Assembly: GCF_004354045.1 (NCBI RefSeq)
Contig: NZ_SMRT01000008.1
Span: forward strand, 124,001 to 188,000
Length of the DNA stretch: 64,000 nucleotides
Reading direction: 5' to 3'
Source: Paenibacillus piri
GTDB lineage: Bacteria; Bacillota; Bacilli; Paenibacillales; NBRC-103111
Shown: piece after piece, positions 26,433 through 35,294 of the stretch
How positions within the stretch are numbered: the first letter of the stretch is position 1
Layout: every line of letters begins with the position of its first letter
The notes under the pieces: model-generated
What the model was told of the DNA's origin: nothing
The model's input: the letters and a program-made list of their open reading frames with translations, nothing else
Databases searched by the model: none
Made by a program: the position numbers and the translations under genes

Positions 26433-27232
26433 GAGTCGTGAAGCTGTCGTTTTTGACAGTCATTACACTGGCTTCCTTGTTTCCGTTCTACATGATGGTC
26501 GTCATGTCGACTTACTATAACGAGGACTTGTTTCTGGGGCTGCCGCTGCTGCCCGCATCGTATTTTATTGAAAATTTAAAAACCGTGTTCAAATCGAATT
26601 TTATCCAGGTGTATGCCAACAGCCTGCTCGTCTCGGTGTTCGCGGTCGTTTTTTCCTGCCTCATCAGCGCCTTGATCGGCTTTGCCATTGCGAAGTATGA
26701 GTTCAGGCTGAAAAAGGCGTTAAATTATTTCATCATCATCACGATGATGGTGCCGTCCCAGGTCGGCACGATCGGTTATATTATCGAAATGCGCAATATG
26801 GGCTTCGGCAACACGCTGTTCCCGATTATGCTCGTATGGCTCGCATTTCCGTTCGGCGCCTTCTTTATGACGCAGTTTATTAAAGATACCGTGCCGAAGG
26901 AGATTATCGAATGCGCAAGGATCGACGGCTGTTCGGAGCCCCGGATAATGGCGCAGATCGCGATGCCGCTAATAAAATCGGGTATGTCCACGCTGGCCAT
27001 TCTTGTGTTTCTATGGTCGTGGAACAGCTATTTGCTGCCGCTTGTTACGATCAACAACCCGAAGTGGTATACGGTGCCGATCTTCGTGTCCAACCTGGGA
27101 ATTGTCCATCGTTCCGATTACGCCGCGAGGATGTGCGCGTTGACGCTGTCGACGATTCCAATTTTACTCGTGTTCATCGCCGGATCGAAAAACTTCATCA
27201 AAGGCATTACGGCGGGAGCCATTAAAGGATAA
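26429..27232 (+). CDS. ABC sugar permease 2, locus 1
   Basis: A 267-residue MalG-type permease, six predicted helices, with the EAA loop IECARIDGCSEPRIMAQIAMP and the typical C-terminus FIKGITAGAIKG. Starts inside the end of the first permease gene (ATGA). No ATPase gene follows, so a shared MsmX-like ATPase is expected (inference from the family). Confidence 0.92.
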   Translation: MRVVKLSFLTVITLASLFPFYMMVVMSTYYNEDLFLGLPLLPASYFIENLKTVFKSNFIQVYANSLLVSVFAVVFSCLISALIGFAIAKYEFRLKKALNYFIIITMMVPSQVGTIGYIIEMRNMGFGNTLFPIMLVWLAFPFGAFFMTQFIKDTVPKEIIECARIDGCSEPRIMAQIAMPLIKSGMSTLAILVFLWSWNSYLLPLVTINNPKWYTVPIFVSNLGIVHRSDYAARMCALTLSTIPILLVFIAGSKNFIKGITAGAIKG

Positions 27233-27258
27233 CGCGATGGCGGAACCGCGCTGCTATA

Positions 27259-27307
27259 AAGCCCAAAAGTCGCCAGGGATCGTACTTCCGGCTGCTTTTT
27301 GGGCTTG
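27259..27307 (+). terminator. terminator after sugar-import operon 1
   Basis: Stem AAGCCCAAAA.../...TTTTTGGGCTT with an inner GCC/GGC extension and loop of ~20 bases. The T-rich tail is part of the stem, so it may act on both strands. Confidence 0.55.
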
Positions 27308-27341
27308 GTTTCGCGCAATTTCGACATCGTGAAGAAAAAGC

Positions 27342-27370
27342 TTGTCAATCAATAGGCATTCGGCTATAAT
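27342..27370 (+). promoter_or_regulatory. tRNA-Glu promoter
   Basis: TTGTCA (27342-27347), a 17-bp spacer and perfect TATAAT (27365-27370), 42 bp before the mature tRNA 5' end. Confidence 0.8.
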
Positions 27371-27412
27371 AACTCTTGTCGCCAAAAAGACAAGCGATTT
27401 TATCGCCGGCAT

Positions 27413-27487
27413 GGCCCGTTGGTCAAGGGGTTAAGACACCTCCCTTTCACGGAGGTAACAGGGGTTCGAATCCCCTACGGGTCACCA
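27413..27487 (+). tRNA. tRNA-Glu (TTC)
   Basis: A 75-nt cloverleaf: acceptor GGCCCGT/ACGGGTC, anticodon stem CCTCC/GGAGG with loop CTTTCAC reading TTC, GGTTCGAATCC arm and encoded CCA. Its 3' end recurs in the tandem repeat that follows. Confidence 0.96.
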
Positions 27488-27770
27488 TTAGCTTCCATGC
27501 AGGGGATGAGAACCCCGAGGTTCGTCGGAGCTCATCATCGTTAGCATAAGCGTCGCAGTCTGGCTACGAAGTAGACAGTATCCCCTACGGGTCACCATTA
27601 GCTTCCATGCAGGGGATGAGAACCCCGAGGTTCGTCGGAGCTCATCGTCGTTAGCATAAGCGTCGCAGTCTGGCTACGAAGTAGACAGTATCCCCTACGG
27701 GTCACCATTAGCTTCCATGCAGGGGATGAGAACCCCGAGGTTCGTCGGAGCTCATCATTGTTAGCATAAC
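27471..27770 (+). repeat. 110-bp tandem repeat carrying the tRNA-Glu 3' end
   Basis: Units begin TCCCCTACGGGTCACCA at 27471, 27581 and 27691, giving a period of exactly 110 bp. Two units are complete and the third breaks off after TTAGCATAA near 27769. Only about one base differs between units (CATCATCG/CATCGTCG/CATCATTG). The first unit begins inside the tRNA-Glu T arm, so each unit reproduces the tRNA 3' acceptor strand with CCA. Confidence 0.92.
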
Positions 27771-27792
27771 GACTCATTTAATTTCATATCAT

Positions 27793-27874
27793 GCGGTTGT
27801 GGTGGAACGGCAGACACGCCATCTTGAGGGGGTGGTGTCCTATGGACGTGCAGGTTCAAGTCCTGTCAACCGCA
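27793..27874 (+). tRNA. tRNA-Leu (GAG)
   Basis: An 82-nt class II tRNA: acceptor GCGGTTG/CAACCGC, anticodon loop TTGAGGG reading GAG, variable arm TGTCC...GGACG and GGTTCAAGTCC. CCA is not encoded. It probably shares the tRNA-Glu transcript through the tandem repeats. Confidence 0.92.
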
Positions 27875-27884
27875 TTACTGAAGA

Positions 27885-27917
27885 AGCCTTGTTTATCGGG
27901 GCTTTTTCTTTTTTTAG
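27885..27917 (+). terminator. terminator after tRNA-Leu
   Basis: Stem AAGCC/GGCTT with loop TTGTTTATCGG, then a long T-rich run. The ~200 bp from here to the GerPF-like gene hold no other gene. Confidence 0.7.
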
Positions 27918-28138
27918 AGCGGCAGGTTTGTGGACTATGGCTTTGCCGTACAATTTGGAGATATGCATTTATCCATCCGCTTTGGATAGCTCACAACGAA
28001 AACGGTAACGTCATGCCAATATTACCTGGATGGTCGGATTGATCGTAATTCACCAACATAAAGAACAATTGTAACGTATGGGCGATTATCTCATATCATG
28101 GTGTTGTGGTGTAAATTTGAAGGAAGAGGTACTCATAA

Positions 28139-28366
28139 ATGCCTTCAATTGTCGGTAATATTAAAATTAATAGTGTATGTCAGAGCTCAAATGTCCAAAT
28201 TGGAGATACGGCGTTCATTACATTAACAAGTTCTTCCAAAAACTATGGAGGTGCGGCATCATTTTCTCCTGGTGATTCAATTGGAGGTATCGCGAACAAC
28301 CAGGCTAGCAGTACAAACACCAATGATCCGGATGTGATCGACGGGTCCACCTCGACTATAGTATGA
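28139..28366 (+). CDS. GerPA/GerPF-family spore germination protein
   Basis: A 75-residue protein. MPSIVGNIKINSV, the central SSKNYGGAASFSPGD and TNTNDPDVIDG match the GerPA/GerPF family, which in Bacillus helps germinants pass the spore coat. ATG 28139 has AAGGAAGAGG upstream. It stands alone rather than in a full gerPABCDEF operon. Its leader contains a stretch resembling the tRNA-Leu 5' end. Confidence 0.82.
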   Translation: MPSIVGNIKINSVCQSSNVQIGDTAFITLTSSSKNYGGAASFSPGDSIGGIANNQASSTNTNDPDVIDGSTSTIV

Positions 28367-28475
28367 TAGTAGTATTTTCGCCGTTTGGCTAACCAACTCC
28401 GGATAGCTTCCGACCAATCGGTTGAATAGGCCGGTAAAATTCCCCTTGGCAAAATCCCAAGCGTTTGGGATTATT

Positions 28476-28508
28476 AGCCCTGTCTCCTTCGGGATTGAGG
28501 GCTTTTTT
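28476..28508 (+). terminator. terminator after GerPF-like gene
   Basis: Stem AGCCCT/AGGGCT followed by TTTTT. A second perfect 8-bp hairpin, AATCCCAA/TTGGGATT, lies just before it at 28453-28472. Confidence 0.75.
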
Positions 28509-28595
28509 CGTTTCCAAGGTCAAGTTTCGTTGTTTCAGATGCGGGCGGCGTTGGAAAACATTGCAGCGGCAAAGCGGATCTATTAACCGGAGGCG

Positions 28596-28624
28596 TTGGA
28601 ATCGGGAAGCTTGATTGTTATAAT
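28596..28624 (+). promoter_or_regulatory. galE promoter
   Basis: TTGGAA (28596-28601), 17-bp spacer, and an extended -10 TGTTATAAT (TATAAT 28619-28624), 43 bp before the galE start. Confidence 0.75.
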
Positions 28625-28666
28625 AGAAACCAATTAGTGAAAATTATTGATTTTGGAGGCAGGACT

Positions 28667-29680
28667 ATGGCGGTATTAGTAACAGGCGGAGCCGGATATA
28701 TAGGCAGTCATACATGTGTCGAGCTGCTGAACAGCGGCTATCAAGTTGTCATTACGGATAATATGACGAACAGCAAGCAGGAAGTGCTGAAGCGTATTCG
28801 TGAGCTGACAGGCAAAGAGGTTCCCTTTCATCAGGTTGATTTGCTGGATCGGGCAGGGCTCGAAGATTTGTTCTCGAAGTACCCGATAGAAGCTGTGATC
28901 CATTTGGCGGGCCTTAAGGCCGTGGGGGAATCGGTAAGCATCCCGCTGCGCTACTACCACAACAATATTACCGGTACGCTGATTCTTTGTGAAACGATGC
29001 AAAAGTTCGGCGTGAAGAAGCTCGTATTCAGCTCGTCCGCTACTGTGTACGGAGTGCCCGAGAAGGTGCCGATTACGGAGGATTTCCCGTTGGCGGCTAC
29101 GAATCCTTACGGACAAACGAAGCTGATGATCGAGCAAATATTGCGCGACCTTTACATAGCCGATAACAGCTGGAGCATTTCGCTGCTGCGGTATTTTAAT
29201 CCGATCGGGGCCCATGAAAGCGGCCGGATCGGCGAAGATCCGAACGGAATTCCGAATAATCTGCTGCCTTATATTTCTCAAGTTGCGGTCGGCAAGCTGA
29301 AGGAGCTTAGCGTGTTCGGCAGCGATTACCCGACGGTAGACGGTACGGGTGTCCGGGATTATATCCATGTGGTGGATCTGGCGCTCGGACATGTGAAGGC
29401 GCTGGAGCAAGTGCTGACCGGCAGCGGCATCGAAGCGTACAATCTGGGCACGGGCAACGGCTACAGCGTGCTGGAAATGGTGCGGGCGTTCGAGAAAGCG
29501 TTCGGCGGGACGATCCCTTACCGTCTGACGGAGCGGAGACCGGGAGATGTTGCCGTATGCTATGCGGATCCTTCAAAGGCGAAAGAGGCATTGGGCTGGG
29601 CCGCGGTTAGAGGCATCGAGGAGATGTGCGCTGACGCCTGGCGCTGGCAGGTCAACAATCCAAACGGGTACGATGCTTAA
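28667..29680 (+). CDS. galE: UDP-glucose 4-epimerase
   Basis: Interconverts UDP-glucose and UDP-galactose. A 337-residue extended SDR with NAD motif [13 protein letters not shown] (~4-16), [19 protein letters not shown] and [10 protein letters not shown] giving the Tyr-x3-Lys dyad, plus [15 protein letters not shown] 28667 follows GGAGG with correct spacing; an in-frame start 30 bp upstream lacks a ribosome site. Complements galU in supplying surface glycan precursors. Confidence 0.95.
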   Translation: MAVLVTGGAGYIGSHTCVELLNSGYQVVITDNMTNSKQEVLKRIRELTGKEVPFHQVDLLDRAGLEDLFSKYPIEAVIHLAGLKAVGESVSIPLRYYHNNITGTLILCETMQKFGVKKLVFSSSATVYGVPEKVPITEDFPLAATNPYGQTKLMIEQILRDLYIADNSWSISLLRYFNPIGAHESGRIGEDPNGIPNNLLPYISQVAVGKLKELSVFGSDYPTVDGTGVRDYIHVVDLALGHVKALEQVLTGSGIEAYNLGTGNGYSVLEMVRAFEKAFGGTIPYRLTERRPGDVAVCYADPSKAKEALGWAAVRGIEEMCADAWRWQVNNPNGYDA

Positions 29681-29726
29681 CGGAATGAAACTGTAACCAC
29701 GTTAATCGTTCATTAGAAGTCCGGTG

Positions 29727-29772
29727 AGTGAACTCGTTCAGCTTTGCTGAACATCGGGGAATCAGATGGGGA
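29727..29772 (+). repeat. repeat family A, copy 3 (truncated)
   Basis: Only the left 46 bp remain, from AGTGAACTCGTTCAGC through GATGGGGA; the remaining hairpins are missing. It lies ~46 bp after galE. Confidence 0.88.
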
Positions 29773-29916
29773 ATGAACGCCGGCTAACATCCCGATATGC
29801 GGTTCAACCGGAATGCTTCGGCGAGCCGATGAGCCCCGAGCTATAAAGGATGCGCCCGTACATGCCGATAACAAAGATACGGGCACGTAAGCTGCCCGGG
29901 AAAAGAGTGTACAGCC

Positions 29917-30096
29917 ATGGAAATCAACAATGCCTTATCCGCCGCAAGCAGCGGGGATGCCCTGAAGCAGGCGGTCGGCATCGCCTTGCTGAGCAAGGTG
30001 AAGGATACGCAAACCGCACAGGCGGTAACGCTGCTGCAGGATTTTGCTGCGGCTCAGCATCCTTACCTGGGCAAGACGCTGGACATTAAAATTTAA
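29917..30096 (+). CDS. YjfB-family putative motility protein
   Basis: A 59-residue protein starting MEINNALSAASSGDALKQAV and ending HPYLGKTLDIKI, matching the YjfB family of small proteins found near motility genes in Bacillus. The function is not established. It is too short for standard ORF cut-offs. It stands alone 230 bp after galE. No strong ribosome site is visible (AAAAGAG ~10 bp upstream). A terminator-like stretch (GGGGACCGCC.../...GGCCCCCTGC) follows at about 30135. Confidence 0.7.
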   Translation: MEINNALSAASSGDALKQAVGIALLSKVKDTQTAQAVTLLQDFAAAQHPYLGKTLDIKI

Positions 30097-30250
30097 TCGA
30101 ATGTCCGCAAACGCGCACAGCGCGTCAGAAGCAGGGGACCGCCCGGAATAGCGGCCCCCTGCTTCTTTCCTATATTTGAACAGGAAAGGATAGGAAAACG
30201 TTCAGGGCCAAATACTAAAACTAAAACGGGACGGTTATCACGGAAAGCAG

Positions 30251-32494
30251 GTGAAGGTTATGAACGGTCTCACTATGGCCATACATGATATTAAGGCGAT
30301 GTGGTCTTCCAACATGGTGCGCCGATCGGTGCTGGGTTCGATGATTTTACCTCTTATGTACAGCTTTATTTACTTATGGGCATTTTGGAATCCGACGGAC
30401 CTGCTGCATCATCTTCCGCTTGCGGTAGTCAATCTGGATCAAGGAACCGTACAGGCGGGCAAGCAGGTGAATCTCGGGCAAGAGCTGACGGACAAGCTGT
30501 TGGCGGATGAGAAAACGCACTGGACTTCGGTCACGGCGGAGGAAGGCCGGAAAGGAGTGCGGAGGCTGACGTACTTTCTGGTGCTGACGATTCCCGCCGA
30601 TTTCTCGGAGCGGGCTTACAGCCCCAGCGGTCCGGAGCCGAAGTCCGGCGAGCTCGTCTATACGCTTAACGAAGGCGCCAACATGCTGGGAGCGAAAGTC
30701 GTCCGCAGCGTCATGGACAACGTAGGCGGGGAGCTCAGCCATAAGCTGAGGGAACAATATTTGCGCGTCATGTTCGACCAAGTGCTGAACGGCGGCGTTG
30801 GCTTGAAGCAGGCGGCGGAAGGCGCGGGCAAGCTGGCCGCCGGAACGAATCAGGCGGCGGAAGGGGTAGCTGCGCTGACCGCCGGGCTGAAGCAGACGCA
30901 GGAGGGGATGGCGCCGCTCGCGGAAGGCTTGTCCAAGCTGTTGGTCGGCGCCAATCAGCTGGAAAATGGCTTGATCCGGCTGGATACGACGATAAGCCTA
31001 GCCTCGGGCGGCGTGGATCAATTGGCGGACAGGCTTGGGCAAATCAATGGCCGTCTCGATACGCTGCTCACGGAAACCGGGAAGCTGCAAAAGTCGATTC
31101 AAGCCTCCTCTCAAGCGCTCCAGCAAAATATAGGAGCGCTGACCGCGGTGAGCAGCTCGATTGCGGATGCCGGCAAGCAGCTCGACCAGCTGAAGCGGGA
31201 TTATGACGAGACCGTCGGCGCGCGGTTGAAGCAGCATAAGGCGGCGCTCGACAGCTTGACCGCCGACCTGCTGGAACTGGGCGATACGGTGGCCGGCCTG
31301 AGCGGCAACGAGCGGTTTCAGCGGGCCGTGAAGTCGCTGCAGCAAGCCAATGCGACCCGCCTGCAGCTGGAGCATGACCAGCAGCAGGCGGCGGCATCGC
31401 TGGAGCGGGTGCGCGCCAGCGTACGGCAAGCGTCCGAGCAGCTGCAGCAGGGCAATGCCAAGCTGGGCGAAAGCTTGAGCGTACTGACCGCGCAGGTCGA
31501 CCAGCTGCACGGAACGCTGCAGCAGGGTCTGGAGCAGCTGCGGCAAAACGCCGGCTTCACGCAGGCTGCGGCGAAGCAGCTCGGACAGCTGTCCTCCGGC
31601 GTCAAGCAGCTGGAGCAGGGCAGCACCGCCCTGCTCGAGGGGATTAATACGTTCAGCAGCGGCTTTCAGCAGCTGCGTGACGGCAACACGCGGCTGCTGG
31701 ACGGATCGACCCAGCTGGAGAAGGGATTGAAGGACATTCAGGCCGGGCAGCAGGAGCTGGCCGCCAAGCTGAGTGAAACGGCAGGCATGGCTGCGATGGA
31801 CGGCAAAGCCGACGAACGGATACAGGTTATTGACAAGCCGATCCTGTTGACGGAAAACAACCTGTACCCGGTACCGAACAACGGGACAGGCTTCGCTCCT
31901 TATTTTATCGCGTTGTCCTTGTGGGTCGGCTCGCTTGTGCTGTTTTTCGTCATCGACCTGAACAAGGTGGTCGCCATACCGAAACGCCCGATCTCGTATT
32001 TGACAAATAAATATTTGGCTTTGTCATCGGTCAGCGTTTTCCAGGCGATCGTCTCCGTATTTGTGCTGCATACGGGTCTGGGTATTCCGACGGTCCGGCC
32101 CGCCATTCAGATGTACGGCTTTGCGCTATTGATCGGGCTGGTGTTTACGGCTATTTTGTTCATGCTGCTGTCGCTGCTGGGCAATGACGTGGGCCGGTTT
32201 GCGGCGATTGTCATTTTGATGCTTCAATTGACGTCCAGCAGCGGCTCCTATCCGGTAGAGATGGAGAACGGCTTCTTCCGGTTTATTCATCCGGCGCTGC
32301 CGATGACGTACGCGGTGGAAGGATTCCGCCATTTAATCTCCATAGGGGATGCAGCGGTGATTGGCCGCAATGCGCTCATTTTGTTCGCTTACGGTCTGGG
32401 AGCCTTAATCCTCCTCTATGTCGTCAAAAGACATAAGCTGCTGGATGATTTGCAGCAAGCCGAGCTTACCGAAGGCAAAGGCGCTTCGTCCTGA
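30251..32494 (+). CDS. YhgE/Pip-family membrane protein
   Basis: A 747-residue ABC-2-like protein: one N-terminal helix (~20-42), a long extracellular coiled-coil region rich in Gln, Ala and Leu (~170-520) with repeated KQLEQG-type units, and about five C-terminal helices (~555-735). Related to phage-infection protein Pip and B. subtilis YhgE; some relatives take part in export or in type VII secretion (EsaA-like). GTG 30251 and ATG 30260 are both possible starts. Confidence 0.85.
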   Translation: MKVMNGLTMAIHDIKAMWSSNMVRRSVLGSMILPLMYSFIYLWAFWNPTDLLHHLPLAVVNLDQGTVQAGKQVNLGQELTDKLLADEKTHWTSVTAEEGRKGVRRLTYFLVLTIPADFSERAYSPSGPEPKSGELVYTLNEGANMLGAKVVRSVMDNVGGELSHKLREQYLRVMFDQVLNGGVGLKQAAEGAGKLAAGTNQAAEGVAALTAGLKQTQEGMAPLAEGLSKLLVGANQLENGLIRLDTTISLASGGVDQLADRLGQINGRLDTLLTETGKLQKSIQASSQALQQNIGALTAVSSSIADAGKQLDQLKRDYDETVGARLKQHKAALDSLTADLLELGDTVAGLSGNERFQRAVKSLQQANATRLQLEHDQQQAAASLERVRASVRQASEQLQQGNAKLGESLSVLTAQVDQLHGTLQQGLEQLRQNAGFTQAAAKQLGQLSSGVKQLEQGSTALLEGINTFSSGFQQLRDGNTRLLDGSTQLEKGLKDIQAGQQELAAKLSETAGMAAMDGKADERIQVIDKPILLTENNLYPVPNNGTGFAPYFIALSLWVGSLVLFFVIDLNKVVAIPKRPISYLTNKYLALSSVSVFQAIVSVFVLHTGLGIPTVRPAIQMYGFALLIGLVFTAILFMLLSLLGNDVGRFAAIVILMLQLTSSSGSYPVEMENGFFRFIHPALPMTYAVEGFRHLISIGDAAVIGRNALILFAYGLGALILLYVVKRHKLLDDLQQAELTEGKGASS

Positions 32495-32532
32495 CCTTTA
32501 CAAATGATTATTATTTTTTGCTTCCAATTCGC

Positions 32533-32561
32533 TTGTTTTTTACGGAAATCGGTTCGATAAT
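32533..32561 (+). promoter_or_regulatory. candidate GDPD promoter
   Basis: TTGTTT (32533-32538), 17-bp spacer, GATAAT (32556-32561), 45 bp before the GDPD start codon. Confidence 0.5.
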
Positions 32562-32605
32562 AGGGACAGAACCAAAGATGCTTTGGCTTAACAGGAGGGA
32601 TTTTC

Positions 32606-33355
32606 GTGAAAAATCAGACAACGCTAGTCATCGGGCACCGCGGTGCGGCGGGCGAAGCTCCGGAAAATACGCTCGTCTCGTTCCGGCTGGCCATCCGGCA
32701 GGGGGCCGACGCGCTGGAGCTCGATATCCATGAATCCGCAGAAGGCGAGCTTGTCGTTTGTCACGACGAGACAGTGAACCGGACGACGAACGGCAGCGGG
32801 CGGATCGCGGACCTGTCGGCGGAAGAGCTCAAACGGCTCGATGCAGGCAGCTGGTTCGGCCCGCAATTCGGATCGGAGCAGCTCCCTTTGCTCCAGGAAG
32901 TATTCGCCCTGGTTCCTCCCGCCGTCATGATCAACGTGGAAATCAAATGTCCTTACAGCGCCCGCCTGGAACAGCGATTGCTGGAGCTTCTCCGTCATTA
33001 TGGCCGGCTGGACAGCGTAGTGGTCTCATCCTTTGATCATAAGACGTTAATCAAGCTAAAACGCAAGGAGCCGGCGCTGCGGATCGGGCTGCTGTACAGC
33101 GCGAACGTGGCAAGCCACCGCCAATTGGCGGCGATAACCGGAGAGGACGTTTATTCGCTTCACCCGCAATATAAACTGATTGATGCCGACGATGTTGCGG
33201 ATGCCGTACGCAGCGGACTGCAGGTGTACCCTTTTACGATCAATAAGGAGAATGACCTTCGTCAAGCATTGGCCGCGGGTGTCAGCGGAATTATTACCGA
33301 TTTTCCGGGACGCCTGAGGGAGCTAATGAACGCCGATAAAGCCCGCTTGGGCTAG
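32606..33355 (+). CDS. glycerophosphodiester phosphodiesterase
   Basis: A 249-residue GDPD that releases glycerol-3-phosphate from glycerophosphodiesters. GHRGAAGEAPENTLVSF (~9-25) supplies the catalytic His and metal ligands, ELDIHESAEGELVVCHD (~38-54) the second His, and NVEIK the metal-binding Glu. No signal peptide, so cytoplasmic. The start is GTG 32606 with AGGAGGG. Confidence 0.92.
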   Translation: MKNQTTLVIGHRGAAGEAPENTLVSFRLAIRQGADALELDIHESAEGELVVCHDETVNRTTNGSGRIADLSAEELKRLDAGSWFGPQFGSEQLPLLQEVFALVPPAVMINVEIKCPYSARLEQRLLELLRHYGRLDSVVVSSFDHKTLIKLKRKEPALRIGLLYSANVASHRQLAAITGEDVYSLHPQYKLIDADDVADAVRSGLQVYPFTINKENDLRQALAAGVSGIITDFPGRLRELMNADKARLG

Positions 33356-33448
33356 AAGTCCGGAACTACGATCCGTACGCGTAAGAAAATCGGCGGAAGA
33401 GTGTCCCGGCTGACGGGTTGACGGACTGCTTCTCGCAAAAAAAAACAA

Positions 33449-33492
33449 AAGCCGGTCGTTCAGCGTAATCAACGCTTGAACGGCCGGTTTAT
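33449..33492. terminator. bidirectional terminator between GDPD and DUF2621 genes
   Basis: A long stem AAGCCGGTCGTTCA/TTGAACGGCCGGTTT with T-rich tails on both strands, between convergent genes. Confidence 0.8.
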
Positions 33493-33508
33493 TATGGTTT
33501 AATCCGGT

Positions 33509-33934
33509 TTAATTAAGCAAATGCTTAAATTCGCTGTAATCTACCTGCTTTTTGTCCAGATAGGAAGTCAGACTTTTGTAATCGCGTCTGGGCGTAGCCA
33601 GGATGTACCCTTGTATACAGTGCTCCTGCGTAATCCGGTCGGCATTGCTTTCCAATGCGACCTGGCCGATCTTGGCGGCAATGGAATGACGGGCGATATC
33701 GCGAAACGGCGTGGGTACCGGATCTACGAGCATATTAAGAAACGCCTTGGAATCATCCGTCCACAAGTGGCGCGACGAATCGACGTAATGATTTTGCCAG
33801 TCCAGCTTGGATTTGCCGTCTTCCTTGGGAAGCACCTTCAAAAATTTTCGGAACATGAAGTAGCCGCCTATCGACATAAACGTAATGAGTACGAATACCC
33901 AAAATAAAATAAACCACATGAACCCGCTGTTCAT
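33509..33934 (-). CDS. DUF2621-family membrane protein
   Basis: A 141-residue protein with one N-terminal helix (MWFILFWVFVLITFMSIGGYFMF) and a soluble domain containing YVDSSRHLWTD and ATPRRDYKSL, resembling Bacillus DUF2621 proteins such as YneK; function unknown. ATG 33934 follows GAGGTGA at 8-bp spacing. An in-frame TTG at 33982 is rejected because the intervening DNA carries a TATAAT promoter. Confidence 0.7.
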   Translation of the reverse strand: MNSGFMWFILFWVFVLITFMSIGGYFMFRKFLKVLPKEDGKSKLDWQNHYVDSSRHLWTDDSKAFLNMLVDPVPTPFRDIARHSIAAKIGQVALESNADRITQEHCIQGYILATPRRDYKSLTSYLDKKQVDYSEFKHLLN

Positions 33935-33955
33935 CGCTTGTGTCACCTCGATACC

Positions 33956-33982
33956 ATTATAGCTTATTTTCGCGCTATTCAA
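33956..33982 (-). promoter_or_regulatory. candidate promoter of DUF2621 gene
   Basis: On the reverse strand: TTGAAT (33982-33977), a short 15-bp spacer, and perfect TATAAT (33961-33956), 22 bp before the start codon. Confidence 0.45.
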
Positions 33983-34129
33983 AAGCGGGCGGCCTTATCG
34001 GCGTCGAACGGATCGTGGAGGATTATGGGAATATATGATTTCTGCGCGTTATTTCTAGCTTTATTGCGGCAATACTAGTAAAATAGATAGAGTGCGATAG
34101 TGCGATAAACAAAGGAGTTGAATGTTACG

Positions 34130-35254
34130 ATGCCTACCATTGGTTCTCATGTGTCGTTTTCGGACAAAGGCTTGTTGAACGCGGCGGAGGAAGCCGTCTC
34201 TTATGGCTCTTCGACATTTATGATTTATACGGGTGCGCCGCAAAACACGCGCCGCAAACCTATCGAATCGCAGTATATTGAGGAAGGCAAAGCTCTGATG
34301 AGCGAGCACGGGATCGGTGAAATCATCGTTCACGCCCCCTACATTATTAATCTCGGTTCGTATAAAGAGGATACGTTCGAGCTGGCGGTCCGTTTTCTGC
34401 AGGATGAAATCCGCCGCACGGCGTATATCGGTGTGAAGCAGATCGTGCTTCATCCGGGCGCTTATACGGACAAGGACGCAGAATACGGCTTGAACCGCAT
34501 CGCCGAAGGCTTGAATGAAGTGCTGGCGGGCGTAAAAGATACGAATGTGCATATCGCTTTGGAAACGATGGCCGGCAAAGGGACGGAGCTGGGACGCAGC
34601 TTTGAGGAGCTCGCGGCGATTATCGACAAGGTCGAGGATAATAGTAAGCTTTCCGTCTGCTTCGATACGTGCCACGTTCATGACGCCGGGTACGATATCG
34701 TTAACGATCTGGACGGCGTTCTGGAGCATTTTGATAAAACTGTCGGTCTCGACCGGATCGCCGTCGTCCATCTGAACGACAGCAAAAATCCGAAGGGCGC
34801 GGGCAAGGACCGCCATGCTCCGGTTGGAGCGGGCTGGATCGGCTTCGAAGCGATGTATCGTATCGTGCATCATGAGAAGCTGAACCATTTGCCGCTGATT
34901 CTGGAGACGCCGTGGATCGGGAAGGAAGATAAGACGCAGCGCCCGATGTATGAAGCGGAGATCGCACTCTTGAGCGGAAATGCGGAGCAGCGGTTCGGCT
35001 CCCAGTTTCTGGAGGACGTTGAACGGATTGCGCATTTCTTCGGCAAAAAAGAAGTGCATCCGCGCGACTATGTGCTGCAAACTTGGGATGTGCTGAAAAC
35101 GGACGCCAAAGCGAAAAAAGAAGACGGCCGCGAGCCGATGGAACGGTTATACGACCTGATTGCCGAAGAGCGTGTGCTGTCCGAGCTGAGCGAGGAGCAA
35201 ATCAACCACCGCTTGACGGCTTGGCTTGCCGGTCAAAAAGTATTTCAAATGTAG
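34130..35254 (+). CDS. nfo: endonuclease IV (deoxyribonuclease IV) with C-terminal extension
   Basis: An AP endonuclease of the TIM-barrel Nfo family for base-excision repair. Zinc ligands are visible in [54 protein letters not shown] and LETPW. The canonical fold ends near residue 285; a further ~90 charged residues follow ([14 protein letters not shown], then acidic/basic helices to QKVFQM), making it 374 residues versus ~280-300 usual. ATG 34130 is preferred; TTG 34118 directly abuts the ribosome site AAAGGAG. Confidence 0.92.
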   Translation: MPTIGSHVSFSDKGLLNAAEEAVSYGSSTFMIYTGAPQNTRRKPIESQYIEEGKALMSEHGIGEIIVHAPYIINLGSYKEDTFELAVRFLQDEIRRTAYIGVKQIVLHPGAYTDKDAEYGLNRIAEGLNEVLAGVKDTNVHIALETMAGKGTELGRSFEELAAIIDKVEDNSKLSVCFDTCHVHDAGYDIVNDLDGVLEHFDKTVGLDRIAVVHLNDSKNPKGAGKDRHAPVGAGWIGFEAMYRIVHHEKLNHLPLILETPWIGKEDKTQRPMYEAEIALLSGNAEQRFGSQFLEDVERIAHFFGKKEVHPRDYVLQTWDVLKTDAKAKKEDGREPMERLYDLIAEERVLSELSEEQINHRLTAWLAGQKVFQM

Positions 35255-35294
35255 ATATACCGCAATAATGAATCGATGAGGAGCCGTAAGTATC

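Noticed and set aside
27471-27770. CRISPR array
   Set aside because: Repeats are 110 bp and contiguous, with no unique spacers; they derive from the tRNA-Glu 3' end.
27791-28042. 83-codon ORF over the tRNA-Leu gene
   Set aside because: Covers a complete tRNA and its terminator; not protein-like.
29773-29916. Riboswitch before the YjfB-like gene
   Set aside because: Contains hairpins (CGCCCGTA/TACGGGC), but neither cyclic di-GMP riboswitch consensus is present.
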